A DNA stretch of 64,000 nt from Erysipelotrichales bacterium (GCA_910576345.1 CAJTIT010000007.1:1-64000); one strand, 5' to 3'. Positions 48,946 through 58,401 are shown, counted from the first letter of the stretch. Program-made: numbers and translations. Notes: a model not told the origin generated them from the sequence alone.

Positions 48946-49801
48946 ATGTCTTGGTAAAAAACATGTTTTAAAGGATGTGACAGTCTCCATTCCCGATGGG
49001 AACATCTATGGCTTGATTGGACCCAATGGTGCCGGCAAATCAACTTTGTTACGAATCATTGCCGGAGTGTATCGTGCGGATCGTGGATCAATGATGCTGG
49101 ATAAAGAACCTGTATATGACAATGCGGATAAAAAACGTCAGGTTCTGTTTATTAGCGATGAACCGTTTCAGTTCTTTCATGCGACGTTAAAGGATATGAA
49201 GAATTTTTATGCTTCATGGTATGATTTGGATGAATCACTGTATCAAACCTATCGCGAACAATTTCATTTGGATGAAAACAAACCTCTGAAAAATTTCTCT
49301 AAAGGGATGAAACGTCAGGGATTTTTGATCATCGCCTTGGCGATTGCGCCGCGTTATTTATTGTTGGATGAATCCTTTGATGGATTGGATCCGCTCATGC
49401 GCAGAGAATTTAAGTCTGCCATTACTGCACGCATTGCACAAAAACAGATGACGGTGATTCTGGCTTCACACGACATCAAAGAAATGCAGGAAATCTGCGA
49501 TGCGTTTGCGATGTTGCAAGATGGTCAGATTGTGACATCCGGTAATCTGGTGGAGACACTTTCTCAAGTGCATCGCATTCAACTGGCATTCGATCAGCTA
49601 ATTGATCCGACATGGTTTGAAGAATTGGATTTGATTTCTATGCGTGTCACATCGAAAGTGGTCAATTTGTATGTGCGAGGACAAGAACCTGCTTTGCGTG
49701 AATACTTATCGACCTTGCATCCGCTGATGATGGAAGTACTTCCTGTCAGTTTGGAAGAATTGTTTATTCAAAAAGTGTCATGGAAGGAGAATGTGCAATG
49801 A
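48920..49801 (+). CDS. ABC ATPase (YtrB-like), paralogue
   Basis: The 293-residue protein is clearly related to that at 46238: GPNGAGKST, FSKGMKRQ, YLLLDESFDGLD and ASHDIKEMQEICDAF. The ATG at 48920 follows GGAGGTG inside the end of the GntR gene; ATG at 48923 is also possible. It overlaps its permease by four bases. It is half of a second ATPase-permease pair created by duplication. Confidence 0.93.
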   Translation: MMELHQINKCLGKKHVLKDVTVSIPDGNIYGLIGPNGAGKSTLLRIIAGVYRADRGSMMLDKEPVYDNADKKRQVLFISDEPFQFFHATLKDMKNFYASWYDLDESLYQTYREQFHLDENKPLKNFSKGMKRQGFLIIALAIAPRYLLLDESFDGLDPLMRREFKSAITARIAQKQMTVILASHDIKEMQEICDAFAMLQDGQIVTSGNLVETLSQVHRIQLAFDQLIDPTWFEELDLISMRVTSKVVNLYVRGQEPALREYLSTLHPLMMEVLPVSLEELFIQKVSWKENVQ

Positions 49802-51306
49802 GTCCATATGAGAAGGCGTATATCAAGTGGTATTGGAATGTGAACAAATACCGTGTGTTGGTATGTTTTTTCATTCTGTCGGTGGTGGTGATTTTGCCAA
49901 GCTTTGTCGTTTCTAATTATTCATATGCATCGTCTTGGTCGCAAGATGCGGAAGTCATGTCCGTTTCAATCATAATCTGTTCCTATTGTTTTGTCGCAAT
50001 GGCAATGATTTTACCGATTTTGCAATTTCAGTTTTTTATGAAAAAGCGTTCTTGTGACATGTATGCGCATTTGCCGATCACAAGGGAGCGTTTCTTTTGG
50101 ATACAGTATGGTCTGGGTCTTGTATGGATGTTTCTTCCAATCATTCCGTTATCGGTTACGATGTGTTTTTATCCGGGTGTTTTTCCTTATGTAGGATTTA
50201 TTCTAACTTATGTTTTGGGGTTGTATCTGATTTCTGTCGTCGTATATAGTTTGAATGTATGCTTTACGGTTCGCTGTAATTCAATATGGGATGCGATCGC
50301 TGTCGTGATTGGAATCAATCTGTCGTTGTTGATTTTGTCATTCGCACTGGAAGCGCTGTTTTATGATGTCATGTACACGACATATGTAGGGCCTGGATAT
50401 CTATCTGACCTCTCTTTGCGTACTTATCAAGCGTTCCTTCATCCGCTGTTTGTGCTTGATACGCTGATGGATGCGGTTAGTGCCCAGTTTGCGACAATTC
50501 AATTAACTTCATTTGTGGATGCATGGATAAATGTATTCGCAAAAATTTCATCACAGATTTCCGTTGGCTATGTCGTTTTTCTATATTGGATCTGCATCTT
50601 ATGCATATCGATTTTTTCCGCACGTCGTACGTTTTGTAAGAGAAAGTTGGAGTATGGTGAACAACGCACAAGTGATTGGTGTGTGTATCCGTTGATGATA
50701 TTTTTACTAACGACGGCTTTGTTGATGCAGGGGATGTATGGTGGATTTTCTGTGATATTTGTTCTTGTTGTTTTTGTTTCTCTTCATTTTCTTGCGCAAC
50801 ATCAGGTAGCGTTTCATAAAAGTATGGTGTTTTCTTTTATTGGAATCTGTCTTTTTGTCTTTTGTTTTACCAAACTGTTAACCGTGACAGGGATATTCGG
50901 TCAGCTTCAGGAAATTCCTGATTCAAAAGATGTCGTCTATTATGAGTTGAACGTTTATTTGGAAAATGCGGAAACGATTACTTGGAACAATGATGGAAAA
51001 ACACAATCTGACACTGTTTTGTCCTATTGTTTTAGGGAAATTGATCGAAATCTTGTGGAAAAAGATTTGGATCAGATATTGGCCTTGCAAAATTCTTTGG
51101 TTGATGCCAAAGGTATTGGCGAAGATGCGTATTATGGAAGGCTTGATTTTATATTTAAAGAAGATCAGAATTATGGATCTGAGAAAAGTCGAAGTTATGC
51201 TATCACGAGGAAAGAGCAAAAACAGATGGCGTTATCATTTTTAAGGCAGTTGTTAGAAAGTGAAAGGTATGATTTGCATTATACATGCCCCAATGATGAT
51301 CGATGA
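49798..51306 (+). CDS. ABC-2-type permease, paralogue
   Basis: The 502-residue protein resembles the 478-residue permease: an N-terminal YIKWYWNVNKYRVLVCFF, the QFQFFMKKRSCDMYAHLPITRERF segment, several helices, and a soluble C-terminal domain. It ends the operon before a terminator hairpin. The start at 49798 overlaps the ATPase stop (ATGA). Confidence 0.82.
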   Translation: MSPYEKAYIKWYWNVNKYRVLVCFFILSVVVILPSFVVSNYSYASSWSQDAEVMSVSIIICSYCFVAMAMILPILQFQFFMKKRSCDMYAHLPITRERFFWIQYGLGLVWMFLPIIPLSVTMCFYPGVFPYVGFILTYVLGLYLISVVVYSLNVCFTVRCNSIWDAIAVVIGINLSLLILSFALEALFYDVMYTTYVGPGYLSDLSLRTYQAFLHPLFVLDTLMDAVSAQFATIQLTSFVDAWINVFAKISSQISVGYVVFLYWICILCISIFSARRTFCKRKLEYGEQRTSDWCVYPLMIFLLTTALLMQGMYGGFSVIFVLVVFVSLHFLAQHQVAFHKSMVFSFIGICLFVFCFTKLLTVTGIFGQLQEIPDSKDVVYYELNVYLENAETITWNNDGKTQSDTVLSYCFREIDRNLVEKDLDQILALQNSLVDAKGIGEDAYYGRLDFIFKEDQNYGSEKSRSYAITRKEQKQMALSFLRQLLESERYDLHYTCPNDDR

Positions 51307-51307
51307 G

Positions 51308-51334
51308 CACTTCAATTACGAAGTGTTTTTCTTT
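51308..51334 (+). terminator. Terminator of the Ytr-like operon
   Basis: CACTTC and GAAGTG form a hairpin followed by T5CT4. Confidence 0.8.
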
Positions 51335-51358
51335 TAAAGGAATGACAACCGGAAATAT

Positions 51359-51370
51359 GTACATATGTAC
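51359..51370. promoter_or_regulatory. Palindrome upstream of the MATE gene
   Basis: GTACATATGTAC is a perfect 12-base palindrome directly adjacent to the -35 hexamer (51371). A regulator of the exporter could bind here. Confidence 0.4.
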
Positions 51371-51399
51371 TTGCAAGAATGAGAAACATTTGGCATAAT
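51371..51399 (+). promoter_or_regulatory. Promoter of the MATE gene
   Basis: TTGCAA (51371-51376), a 17-base spacer and CATAAT (51394-51399) with TGG as an extended -10. Confidence 0.75.
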
Positions 51400-51425
51400 G
51401 TTGGATACATGAAAGGAGCGTGTGC

Positions 51426-52772
51426 ATGAAAGTAAAGAATATGTGCTATGGAAAACCGCTTCCTTTGATTTTTTTCTTTTCTTTGCCTTTGATGTTGGGA
51501 AATGTTTTTCAACAACTATATACGCTCATGGATACGGTCATTGTCTCTCAGAAGATGGGTGTAGATGCGCTCGCTGCGCTTGGCAGTTGTGAATGGATCA
51601 ATTGGTTGGGTTTCAGTATTATGACGGGTTTCGCACAAGGATTTTCGATTCTTGTATCAAATGCATTTGGAAGAAATGATGCATCCCAAGTACAGAAAAC
51701 GATTTCCGCTTTATTTATGAGCTGCGCTGTCGTTGCCAGTGGATTTGTGCTTGTTTCCATATGGTTTTTGCCGTTTCTTCTGCGCTTATTGGATACTCCG
51801 CACGCAGTGTTTGAAATGGCGTTGTTGTATGCACGAATGATTTTTCTTGGTCTTCCAATCACGATGTTTTATAATGCGACTGCGTCTGTTTTGCGTGCAC
51901 TTGGAAATTCTAGAACGCCTTTGGTCTCCATGGTCATGGCATCTATTGTGAATATTGTGTTGGATGTGCTGTTTGTGAATGTATGGGAAACGGGAATCGT
52001 TGGAGCGGCTGTTGCGACATTGATTGCGCAGCTGCTGGCAGGTGGCTATTGTTTATGGAGACTGTTTTGTTTACCACAGTATGTCCCGAAAAATCTTGTG
52101 AGGGAACCATTGATGTATGTGTCAATGTTAAAACTGGGTGTGCCGATGGCTTTGCAAAATGTACTGATTGCGGTTGGTGGAATGGTCTTGACGAGGGTGG
52201 TCAATCAATACGGCACGTATTTTTTGGCAGGTTTTACCGCCATCAATAAGTTATATGGGGTTTTGGAGATTTCCGCTGTTTCTTATGGTTATGCGATGGT
52301 AACGTATGTTGGTCAAAACTATGGCGCAAAAAAATATCAGCGCATTCAAGAAGGCGTTCGATCTGTGATGGTGTTAGGCATTTTCACTTCGTTATTCATT
52401 GGTGTATTTTTATATATATTTGGAAATGTGTTGTTGTCGCTGTTTGTCGCAAGTGATCAGCCAGGTTATGATCAAGTGATGAAGTACGCATGGAATTTTT
52501 TAAGCATCATGGCTTTATTTCTTCCCATATTATATTTGCTTCATATTTATCGATCGGCCATTCAAGGATTGCGCGATACTTTGATTCCTATGTTAAGCGG
52601 CTTTCTTGAGTTGTTGTTTCGTATCGGGACGGCATGTTTGTTACCGATATGGTTTCATGAAAGTGGGCTGTATCCAGTGGAAGTTTTCGCATGGTTTGGC
52701 GCAGTGATCTTGCTTGTGCCGAATTATTATTGGAAACAATATCATTTTCCAAAAGAAAGCGAAACAAAGTGA
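51426..52772 (+). CDS. MATE family efflux transporter
   Basis: The 448-residue protein has twelve hydrophobic segments in two repeats. Conserved stretches include LPLMLGNVFQQLYTLMDTVIVSQ near the start and VNQYGTYFLAGFTAINKLYGVLE in the middle. MATE proteins export cationic drugs or metabolites using sodium or proton gradients. The ATG at 51426 is placed by AGGAG; an upstream GTG is possible. Promoter and palindrome lie just upstream. Confidence 0.9.
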   Translation: MKVKNMCYGKPLPLIFFFSLPLMLGNVFQQLYTLMDTVIVSQKMGVDALAALGSCEWINWLGFSIMTGFAQGFSILVSNAFGRNDASQVQKTISALFMSCAVVASGFVLVSIWFLPFLLRLLDTPHAVFEMALLYARMIFLGLPITMFYNATASVLRALGNSRTPLVSMVMASIVNIVLDVLFVNVWETGIVGAAVATLIAQLLAGGYCLWRLFCLPQYVPKNLVREPLMYVSMLKLGVPMALQNVLIAVGGMVLTRVVNQYGTYFLAGFTAINKLYGVLEISAVSYGYAMVTYVGQNYGAKKYQRIQEGVRSVMVLGIFTSLFIGVFLYIFGNVLLSLFVASDQPGYDQVMKYAWNFLSIMALFLPILYLLHIYRSAIQGLRDTLIPMLSGFLELLFRIGTACLLPIWFHESGLYPVEVFAWFGAVILLVPNYYWKQYHFPKESETK

Positions 52773-52803
52773 TATGGTGTCTTTTAGTAATTCACTTCTT
52801 ATC

Positions 52804-52835
52804 AAAAAAACGCAAACGAATTTGCGCTTTTTTTC
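52804..52835. terminator. Bidirectional terminator
   Basis: CGCAAA and TTTGCG form a hairpin with A7 before and T7 after, serving the converging MATE and flavoprotein genes. Confidence 0.88.
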
Positions 52836-52836
52836 A

Positions 52837-54204
52837 TTATTTAAATAAGTATCTGGCGACATGGATTCCACTGGCACTGGCGTGAGATAAAGAGTGGGTA
52901 ACACCGCTGCAGTCGCCGATGACGAACAATCCTTTGCATTTTGTTTCCAGATTTTCATCTACTTCCACATCCAAATTATAGAACTTGACTTCTACTCCAT
53001 AAAGAAGGGTGGAGTCATTTGCGGTACCCGGCGCAACTTTATCAAGCGCATAAATCATTTCAATGATGCCGTCCATTTGTCGTTTTGGGATGACAAGACT
53101 CAAATCTCCCGGGGTTGCGGATAAAGTAGGCAAGACAAAATTATCCGCTAATCTTGCGGCAGTAGAGCGCTGTCCACGAATCAGATCACCGAATCGCTGT
53201 ACGATCACACCACCGCCAAGCATATTGGATAGTTTTGCGATGCTTTCACCATAGGCATTGGAATCATTGAATGGTTCAGAGAAATGATTGGAGACCAATA
53301 AGGCAAAGTTTGTGTTTTCGCTGAATTTCAAAGGATCATCGTAACTGTGTCCGTTTACAGTAATGATGCCGTTTGTGTTTTCACTGACGACCACCCCTTT
53401 TGGATTCATGCAGAACGTTCTGACTTTGTCTTGAAATTTTTTGGTTTTGTATACGATTTTTGATTCATAGAGTTCGTCTGTCAAGTGTGAGAACACATCC
53501 GCAGGCAGTTCCACACGTACACCGATGTCAACACGATTGGATCGTGTTTTGATATGCAGATGTTTACATATTTCACCCATCCATTTGGAGCCGCTGCGTC
53601 CGGTAGAGATGATGCATCGCTTTCCTTCAAACACGGTGTCGCCACTGTAGATACGATATCCGTCTTCACTTTGTTCTACTTTGTCAATCGGTGTTCGAAA
53701 GTAGAATTTCACGCCTTTTTCTTGTAAATGTTGATATAGATTTTCTAATACGATGTAATTGATGTCAGTTCCTAAATGACGAACTTGTGCATCCAATAAA
53801 TGTAAGTCGTTTTGAAGGCAGACTTTTTTTAGATGATGATTGCCGGTGGAATACAGTTTGGTATTTTTTCCACCATATGCACAGTTGATTTCATCTACAT
53901 ATTGCATGAGTTCAATTGCTTTTTCTCTACCGATATGTTCATACAGTGTTCCGCCAAATTGATTGGTGATATTGTATTTTCCATCTGAAAATGCGCCAGC
54001 TCCGCCAAATCCGTTCATGATTGCACAAGTGGCGCAATTAGTACAAGATTTGATTGTTTTGCCATCAATCGGACATTTTCTTTTTTCTAATGGGTTCCCT
54101 GTTTCAAAAATTCCAATTCGCAAGTCAGGTTGTAAACGCATTGCTTCATATGCGGAAAATATTCCTCCGGGACCTGCGCCAACAATCAATACATCATAGT
54201 TCAT
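52837..54204 (-). CDS. FAD-dependent oxidoreductase, uncharacterised (COG2509-like)
   Basis: The 455-residue protein has an N-terminal FAD-binding Rossmann motif, VLIVGAGPGGIFSAYEA, a C-terminal DCSGVTHSLSHASASGIH typical of flavoproteins, and a cysteine-rich CTNCATC near residue 55. The family is an uncharacterised FAD-dependent dehydrogenase group. No partner genes suggest a pathway. Its own gene is flanked by the MATE terminator and a mobile-element remnant. Confidence 0.8.
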   Translation of the reverse strand: MNYDVLIVGAGPGGIFSAYEAMRLQPDLRIGIFETGNPLEKRKCPIDGKTIKSCTNCATCAIMNGFGGAGAFSDGKYNITNQFGGTLYEHIGREKAIELMQYVDEINCAYGGKNTKLYSTGNHHLKKVCLQNDLHLLDAQVRHLGTDINYIVLENLYQHLQEKGVKFYFRTPIDKVEQSEDGYRIYSGDTVFEGKRCIISTGRSGSKWMGEICKHLHIKTRSNRVDIGVRVELPADVFSHLTDELYESKIVYKTKKFQDKVRTFCMNPKGVVVSENTNGIITVNGHSYDDPLKFSENTNFALLVSNHFSEPFNDSNAYGESIAKLSNMLGGGVIVQRFGDLIRGQRSTAARLADNFVLPTLSATPGDLSLVIPKRQMDGIIEMIYALDKVAPGTANDSTLLYGVEVKFYNLDVEVDENLETKCKGLFVIGDCSGVTHSLSHASASGIHVARYLFK

Positions 54205-54365
54205 AGTTCATTCCTCTTTCTGGCTAAAAAATTGCCCAGAGTATTTTAGCATATTTTTTTTGAAAAGCCAGTGTTTTTTTTATAATTTGGATTTCTTATT
54301 TTGGAAATTCATTGTTTGTCCAACATCTGTTGGATAGTTGGAATAGGTGACTTAGAAAATATCCA
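54205..54365. other. Left border of the fossil mobile element
   Basis: AT-rich DNA without a gene between the flavoprotein start and the recombinase tail. The inverted repeat CCAACATCT-GTTGG lies near 54318-54332. The left end of the element is probably here, but I cannot fix it. Confidence 0.35.
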
Positions 54366-54503
54366 TTATTCAAGGGTTTCGGGTGCCCCTATGAATTTGT
54401 GATGGATAGTATGTCGTTGAGTTTTCTGCCCGTCTATCTCTACGGGTTCAGAAACAAGAATTTTTTCTATAAGTTGGTTGATTATCTTAAAATTTACAGT
54501 GCT
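54366..54503 (-). pseudogene. C-terminal end of a serine recombinase (remnant)
   Basis: A minus-strand frame reads STVNFKIINQLIEKILV, SEPVEIDGQKTQRHTIHHKF, then ends with TAA. The pattern of IINQLIEKI followed by EIDG-x-K-T-Q resembles the extreme C-terminus of large serine recombinases from clostridial conjugative elements. The catalytic N-terminus is absent: the frame begins in the stop of the small gene upstream. It is a deletion scar. Confidence 0.6.
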
Positions 54504-54675
54504 AATTTGCGTTGTTTTCCGCTATTTCCTTAACCTTTTTTGTTATCTGTTCCTCGGCTATCTGGTTGAATAGCGTTTCCATTTTTCCAGTGCCTACATA
54601 ATGCCTTTCCACAATAATTTTAGTGGGTGGGTGATGTCGGGGGGCTCTATGTTGTGTGTTGCTGTCTTTGCTCAT
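54502..54675 (-). CDS. Small conserved mobile-element protein, 57 residues
   Basis: A 57-residue protein with AAGGAG seven bases before its ATG. Contains KIIVERHYVGTGKMETLFNQ and a charged helix ending AEENNAN-like. I have the impression of seeing similar short genes directly upstream of integrative-element recombinases, and the recombinase tail here abuts it. Not otherwise recognised. Confidence 0.6.
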   Translation of the reverse strand: MSKDSNTQHRAPRHHPPTKIIVERHYVGTGKMETLFNQIAEEQITKKVKEIAENNAN

Positions 54676-54699
54676 AAATCTGCTCCTTTACAATAAAAT

Positions 54700-54726
54700 A
54701 GAGCGCATAGATTTTCTATACGCTCT
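54700..54726 (-). terminator. Terminator-like hairpin
   Basis: AGAGCG-CATAGA and TCTATA-CGCTCT form an eleven-pair stem; on the minus strand ATTTTATT follows. Confidence 0.55.
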
Positions 54727-54805
54727 GACGCTGTGTTACTTATTCAGTTGTGATTGTGGTAATGGTTGTTTAGACAAACTGGAAATTAGAACAAATGCCA
54801 AACTC

Positions 54806-54834
54806 AATATCCACCAGCTATGCCGGTGGATATT
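54806..54834. other. Perfect ten-pair inverted repeat
   Basis: AATATCCACC and GGTGGATATT lie 9 bases apart just after the stop of the 54847-55602 gene. No T run follows, so it may be a processing hairpin, protein site or element end rather than a terminator. Confidence 0.5.
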
Positions 54835-54846
54835 GGTTTCTTTCTA

Positions 54847-55602
54847 CTACGAGCCAGATTCCACACAAAACACAAATTCAAACGCAAAATCCGACCAATC
54901 AAATCCATCATGCACTATTTTCAAAGGGCAAGACTTATCAAAAAAGGTTTCATAATTATTTTTCCCATTCGTGTATACAACATTCCCCAAATATTCCGTT
55001 CCTTTATATGTAACCTTAAAATAAAGCGTGACATTAAAATCCGTCCAAATCCTCGTTTCCTGCATTTTATATGCAGCAGATTCAACTTCGGGAAAATTTA
55101 ACAGTTCAATTTCCAAATCTTTGTTCACTTTTGTCTTCACAGTCTTGTATGCGTCAATTGTTACTCTGCGCTTCTTTGGCAATTTCATCTGAAGCACTGT
55201 TTCAAACGGAACATCTGCACCAAATGAATCGCTCCAAAAAATATTCGCTTTCCCTTTCCACTTCAAAGTAATCTCATTTCTGCCTACATCCATGATTTCT
55301 ATTATTCCCTGCGTTACATTCTCATGCTCCAGCACACAAAGAAATCCCGCTTCCTCTCCTTGGTCATTATAGGCTTCTTCCCAGACATACTTTTTCCCTG
55401 CCAGTTCCTTTATCCTTTTTACCCCTGTTTGAAATCCATTATTATGGTATAAATGAATCTCTGACAATTCCTGTTCAACTTGGTCATTTTTAGCAGTCAC
55501 TTCGGGGAATAATTGAATCCCCTCGTTTGTTTCATACACACCAATGCCTGAACTAACAATTTTATACGAAACATCATTTAAAATTAAATATTCTTTTTTC
55601 AT
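54847..55602 (-). CDS. Hypothetical protein, 251 residues
   Basis: A soluble, beta-rich protein with regular alternation of charged and hydrophobic residues. Segments include GIIEIMDVGRNEITLKWKGKANIFW and a C-terminal FDWSDFAFEFVFCVE. No signal peptide, membrane helix or family motif that I recognise. AGGAGAG lies before the ATG. It is cargo within the mobile-element remnant and could be an immunity or accessory protein, but nothing in the sequence proves that. Confidence 0.6.
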   Translation of the reverse strand: MKKEYLILNDVSYKIVSSGIGVYETNEGIQLFPEVTAKNDQVEQELSEIHLYHNNGFQTGVKRIKELAGKKYVWEEAYNDQGEEAGFLCVLEHENVTQGIIEIMDVGRNEITLKWKGKANIFWSDSFGADVPFETVLQMKLPKKRRVTIDAYKTVKTKVNKDLEIELLNFPEVESAAYKMQETRIWTDFNVTLYFKVTYKGTEYLGNVVYTNGKNNYETFFDKSCPLKIVHDGFDWSDFAFEFVFCVESGS

Positions 55603-55678
55603 ACTAATCTCTCCTAGTCAGTGATTTGTATCGCTAATAGAATACCACAATCACAACCACATTTCTATCACATTTTCA

Positions 55679-57067
55679 TTAAATTTCTTCCTTCATCCGC
55701 TTAGTCCTGTTCTGTTGCCTGTTATGCTGTCGGCTCTCATTCTGAAGCTCCCTCTCAAGGTTCTTTTTGTTGTAGCCGATAACTTCCACATATGCTAATT
55801 CTGTGGCGGTCTTGGTCTGCTCTTTACTGATACTGTCATACTCGGACTGCAAAGACTGTATCTCGGCTTTCCACTGTTTCGGCGTTATCTTCTCGCCATT
55901 CTGTAAAAGGCTCTGCATGCGTTCCTTTAATTCGGGGTACTTCGATAAGCTGTCTTTATGCTCTTTATCAAATTTCATTTTTGCAAATCCTTTTAGTGAC
56001 TGGCTCTCCTTATAGGTAGCTTGAATTGGCGCAAAGAGGGCATACATTTTTGACAGTTCCTTTAACCGGTTTAGTTTCTGCCCCTTTGAAAGATGTACCG
56101 TTTCCAACTCTTGGTATCCCTGTTCCTTATCCGCTGTGAATTTTGCAAGGCTCTCAAAGCTGTCTATCTTCCTTGTCGTGATGAATTTCTCCGCATTGCC
56201 GACTGACTGCAAGGCGGTTCTGTCGGCTATTTTTCTTAGGTGCTTTCCACTGACAATCGGCAGGTCAAGTCTGCCTTTGCGCTCCCTTACTTTTGCAATC
56301 ATTTCCATGACTTCATTCTTCACGCTGACCGCCACATTTTTAATCTTGGCGTATTGTGCGCTGTGAAGTTCCTGCTTGGCAAGCATGAGAATTTCTTTTG
56401 CCTGTTCCAACAACAGATTGTTCTTGATGATTTCCCGATTGATGTTGCCCCTCTCGGTCTGTATACCTTTGCGCTCTAAAGCGTTTGCAACCGCCCCGAT
56501 ATGGATTGTCGGCTCTCTGTCAATGCCTTGCTCCTTAAAAGAGCGGTGTTCCCAATGTAGCGCAATTCCCAGCTGCTCATTGGTGGCATTGATTGTGTCG
56601 GTTAAATCTTTTCGCCACATCTTGGCGTTATCTTGGCTGTTCCAGTCGGTGCTTTCTACGGTGTGGCATTTCCATTGTTTCCTGTTCCGCTTGTCAACTT
56701 TCTGCTGTCCTGTCTTTTTGTCAATGACCGGAATACGCTCCCCGCTTTCGTTTTCCGCATTGGGAAGAGTGGATTGTGGGGGAGTGGTTTCCCGGCTTTC
56801 TGCTTTGATTTTAGATATAATCTGCTGACACTCCCTTGTCTGCAATGCAACCGACAAGATACGGTTTAACTCGCTCTCGTCATAGCGGTAGCAGTCGGGG
56901 AAATACTTTACGATAATACCGCCCATGATATACTTGTGGTGGTTCTCGACTTTGCGTATCTTCTCGTTCTGTTTTTTCTTCTCATTGGCTACACGCTGTT
57001 GCGCCTGTTTCAATGCTTGCAATGCCTTTTCTAAGTTTTTGCTTGTATCATTCTTGCTCTCAATCAT
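55679..57067 (-). pseudogene. Chimera of DUF3847-like protein and C-terminal MobA/MobL relaxase
   Basis: A 462-residue frame made of two parts. Residues 1-100 match small DUF3847-type proteins (coiled coil, then GGIIVKYFPDCYRYDESELNRIL). From about 110 the sequence is the middle and C-terminal part of MobA/MobL relaxases: VIDKKTGQQKVDKRNRKQWKC, STDWNSQ, the MERRG-like ALERKGIQTERGNINREI. The N-terminal HUH domain, with the NPHAH metal motif and the nicking tyrosine, is gone. In intact elements the two are adjacent genes, so an in-frame deletion fused them. It cannot act as a relaxase. Confidence 0.8.
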
Positions 57068-57112
57068 TTCTGATACCTCATTCTTTCTATGCTGTGTTGG
57101 TGGTTGCTGAAA

Positions 57113-57153
57113 ATAAAAAAGGTAGCGGATTGTCTGTTAAGATAATCGCTACC
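57113..57153 (-). terminator. Terminator upstream of the chimeric gene
   Basis: GGTAGCG-ATT and AAT-CGCTACC pair with a small bulge; on the minus strand T6 follows. It ends transcription of the ketopantoate-reductase-like gene. Confidence 0.75.
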
Positions 57154-57187
57154 TAAAGATAAACAATATTTAATTTTCAATATAATT

Positions 57188-58036
57188 TCATCTGTTCAAT
57201 TCAGTTTTAATATATTTATAAAATTGTCTGTGTAACTGGCGCATTTCATCGGGTGCTTTCATTGTATGTTGATACATAAACATTTTCCCAAAATCACTCT
57301 GAAAAATCACACTAAGACCTATCCTTAAAAAAGTAATTGGAATAAATCGAAATACATTCATTTTTTTAGGAGATATAACAATCCCTAAGTTATGGAGCGT
57401 AATATAATTGCGTTTCATTCTCTTTGCTGTTCTGCACATTAAATTTTTTTCTTTTCCTGCTTTCTTAGGATTGTCTGCTTCATAATATATCTGCCAATCG
57501 TGCATATTTCTTACAATTTGATATGGAATATGGGATTGTCTAAAAATTGCTGACAACATCATTATCCGCTCTGTTTCCATTCCATTTATTTCTGCAAAAG
57601 TTGTCGGCTGAATTAACCTCGGCGTTAGGTCGGCTTTTAATATATTACCGTCAAAACTCCCTCCTGCTCCGGGAAATGCCGGTATAATTCTTCCTTTTCC
57701 GCACATTTTTTCCTAATCACTGTATGGTTCAAGGGTATTAACCATTGTTACAATATTTGGACTATTATTATTTCTTAATTCCTTTAATGCTTGATGTACT
57801 TGGTTTTCTCTTACAGTCAGAAATATAAAATCATAGGTGTCCTCATTTGTTACATTTTCAATAATTCGGGGAGTTACTTTCATTTTCTTTCGGTTTTTAA
57901 TGTAACACAAGCCATACTTTTTTAGACTTTCTAATCTTTCTCCACGCGCATATATAGTCGTATCATATCCTGCTTCACAAAATAGTGTCGCATATAGACA
58001 CCCTATCACACCCGCTCCATAAATTAGCAATCTCAT
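57188..58036 (-). pseudogene. Ketopantoate-reductase-like (PanE/ApbA) gene with an in-frame TAG
   Basis: One 283-codon frame, from the ATG at 58036 (LLIYGAGVIGCLYATLF, an NADPH-binding Rossmann start) to 57188, is interrupted by one TAG at 57713-57715. The reading frame continues without shift as CGKGRIIPAFPGAGGSFDG, the family core. In related proteins a Trp or similar residue sits at this place, so TGG may have mutated to TAG. The enzyme would act on a 2-keto acid such as ketopantoate. It overlaps the upstream gene by ATGA. Confidence 0.8.
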
Positions 58037-58401
58037 ATAATCATTCCTCGCACGCATATATTTGTTGATTTTCTCAACAATTCTATTTTTCCATAAACAC
58101 AAATACAATTCCATTGAGTTTGATGAACACTATACCTGCCCTCACATATACGCTCCACGTCCACGCACTTAGGAAGGTTTCCTGTCAGTTCGTAATTATT
58201 CCTTGCTGTAATTGTTCCATGATTGTCGGTCTGCCTTACCTTGACTTCGCACTGGCTTTTCTGCTCCAATACAAGCTATTGGTATTTGTCGCTTTCTTTG
58301 GTGAATACGCTCTGATGCGCATTGGAGTGAGTCTTACTGTGGATATATTTCTCTGTGGTACCGTAATAATCTAAAATCTGCTGTTCTTGCTTTTTGTTCA
58401 T
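58033..58401 (-). pseudogene. Unknown gene with an in-frame TAG
   Basis: An ATG at 58401 with GAGG upstream opens a frame of 41 codons (begins MNKKQEQQILDYYGTT) that stops at TAG (58276-58278). The same frame continues for about 80 codons with a protein-like sequence (ECVDVERI-type core CVDVERICEGRYSVHQTQWNC) and ends overlapping the ketopantoate-reductase-like start by ATGA. I do not recognise the family. The two halves probably once formed a single protein of about 122 residues. Confidence 0.55.

Noticed and set aside
53000-54200. Plus-strand ORFs opposite the flavoprotein
   Set aside because: Antisense shadows without ribosome binding sites.
55803-56869. Plus-strand ORFs opposite the relaxase chimera
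   Set aside because: They have no start signals; codon pattern follows the minus-strand frame.
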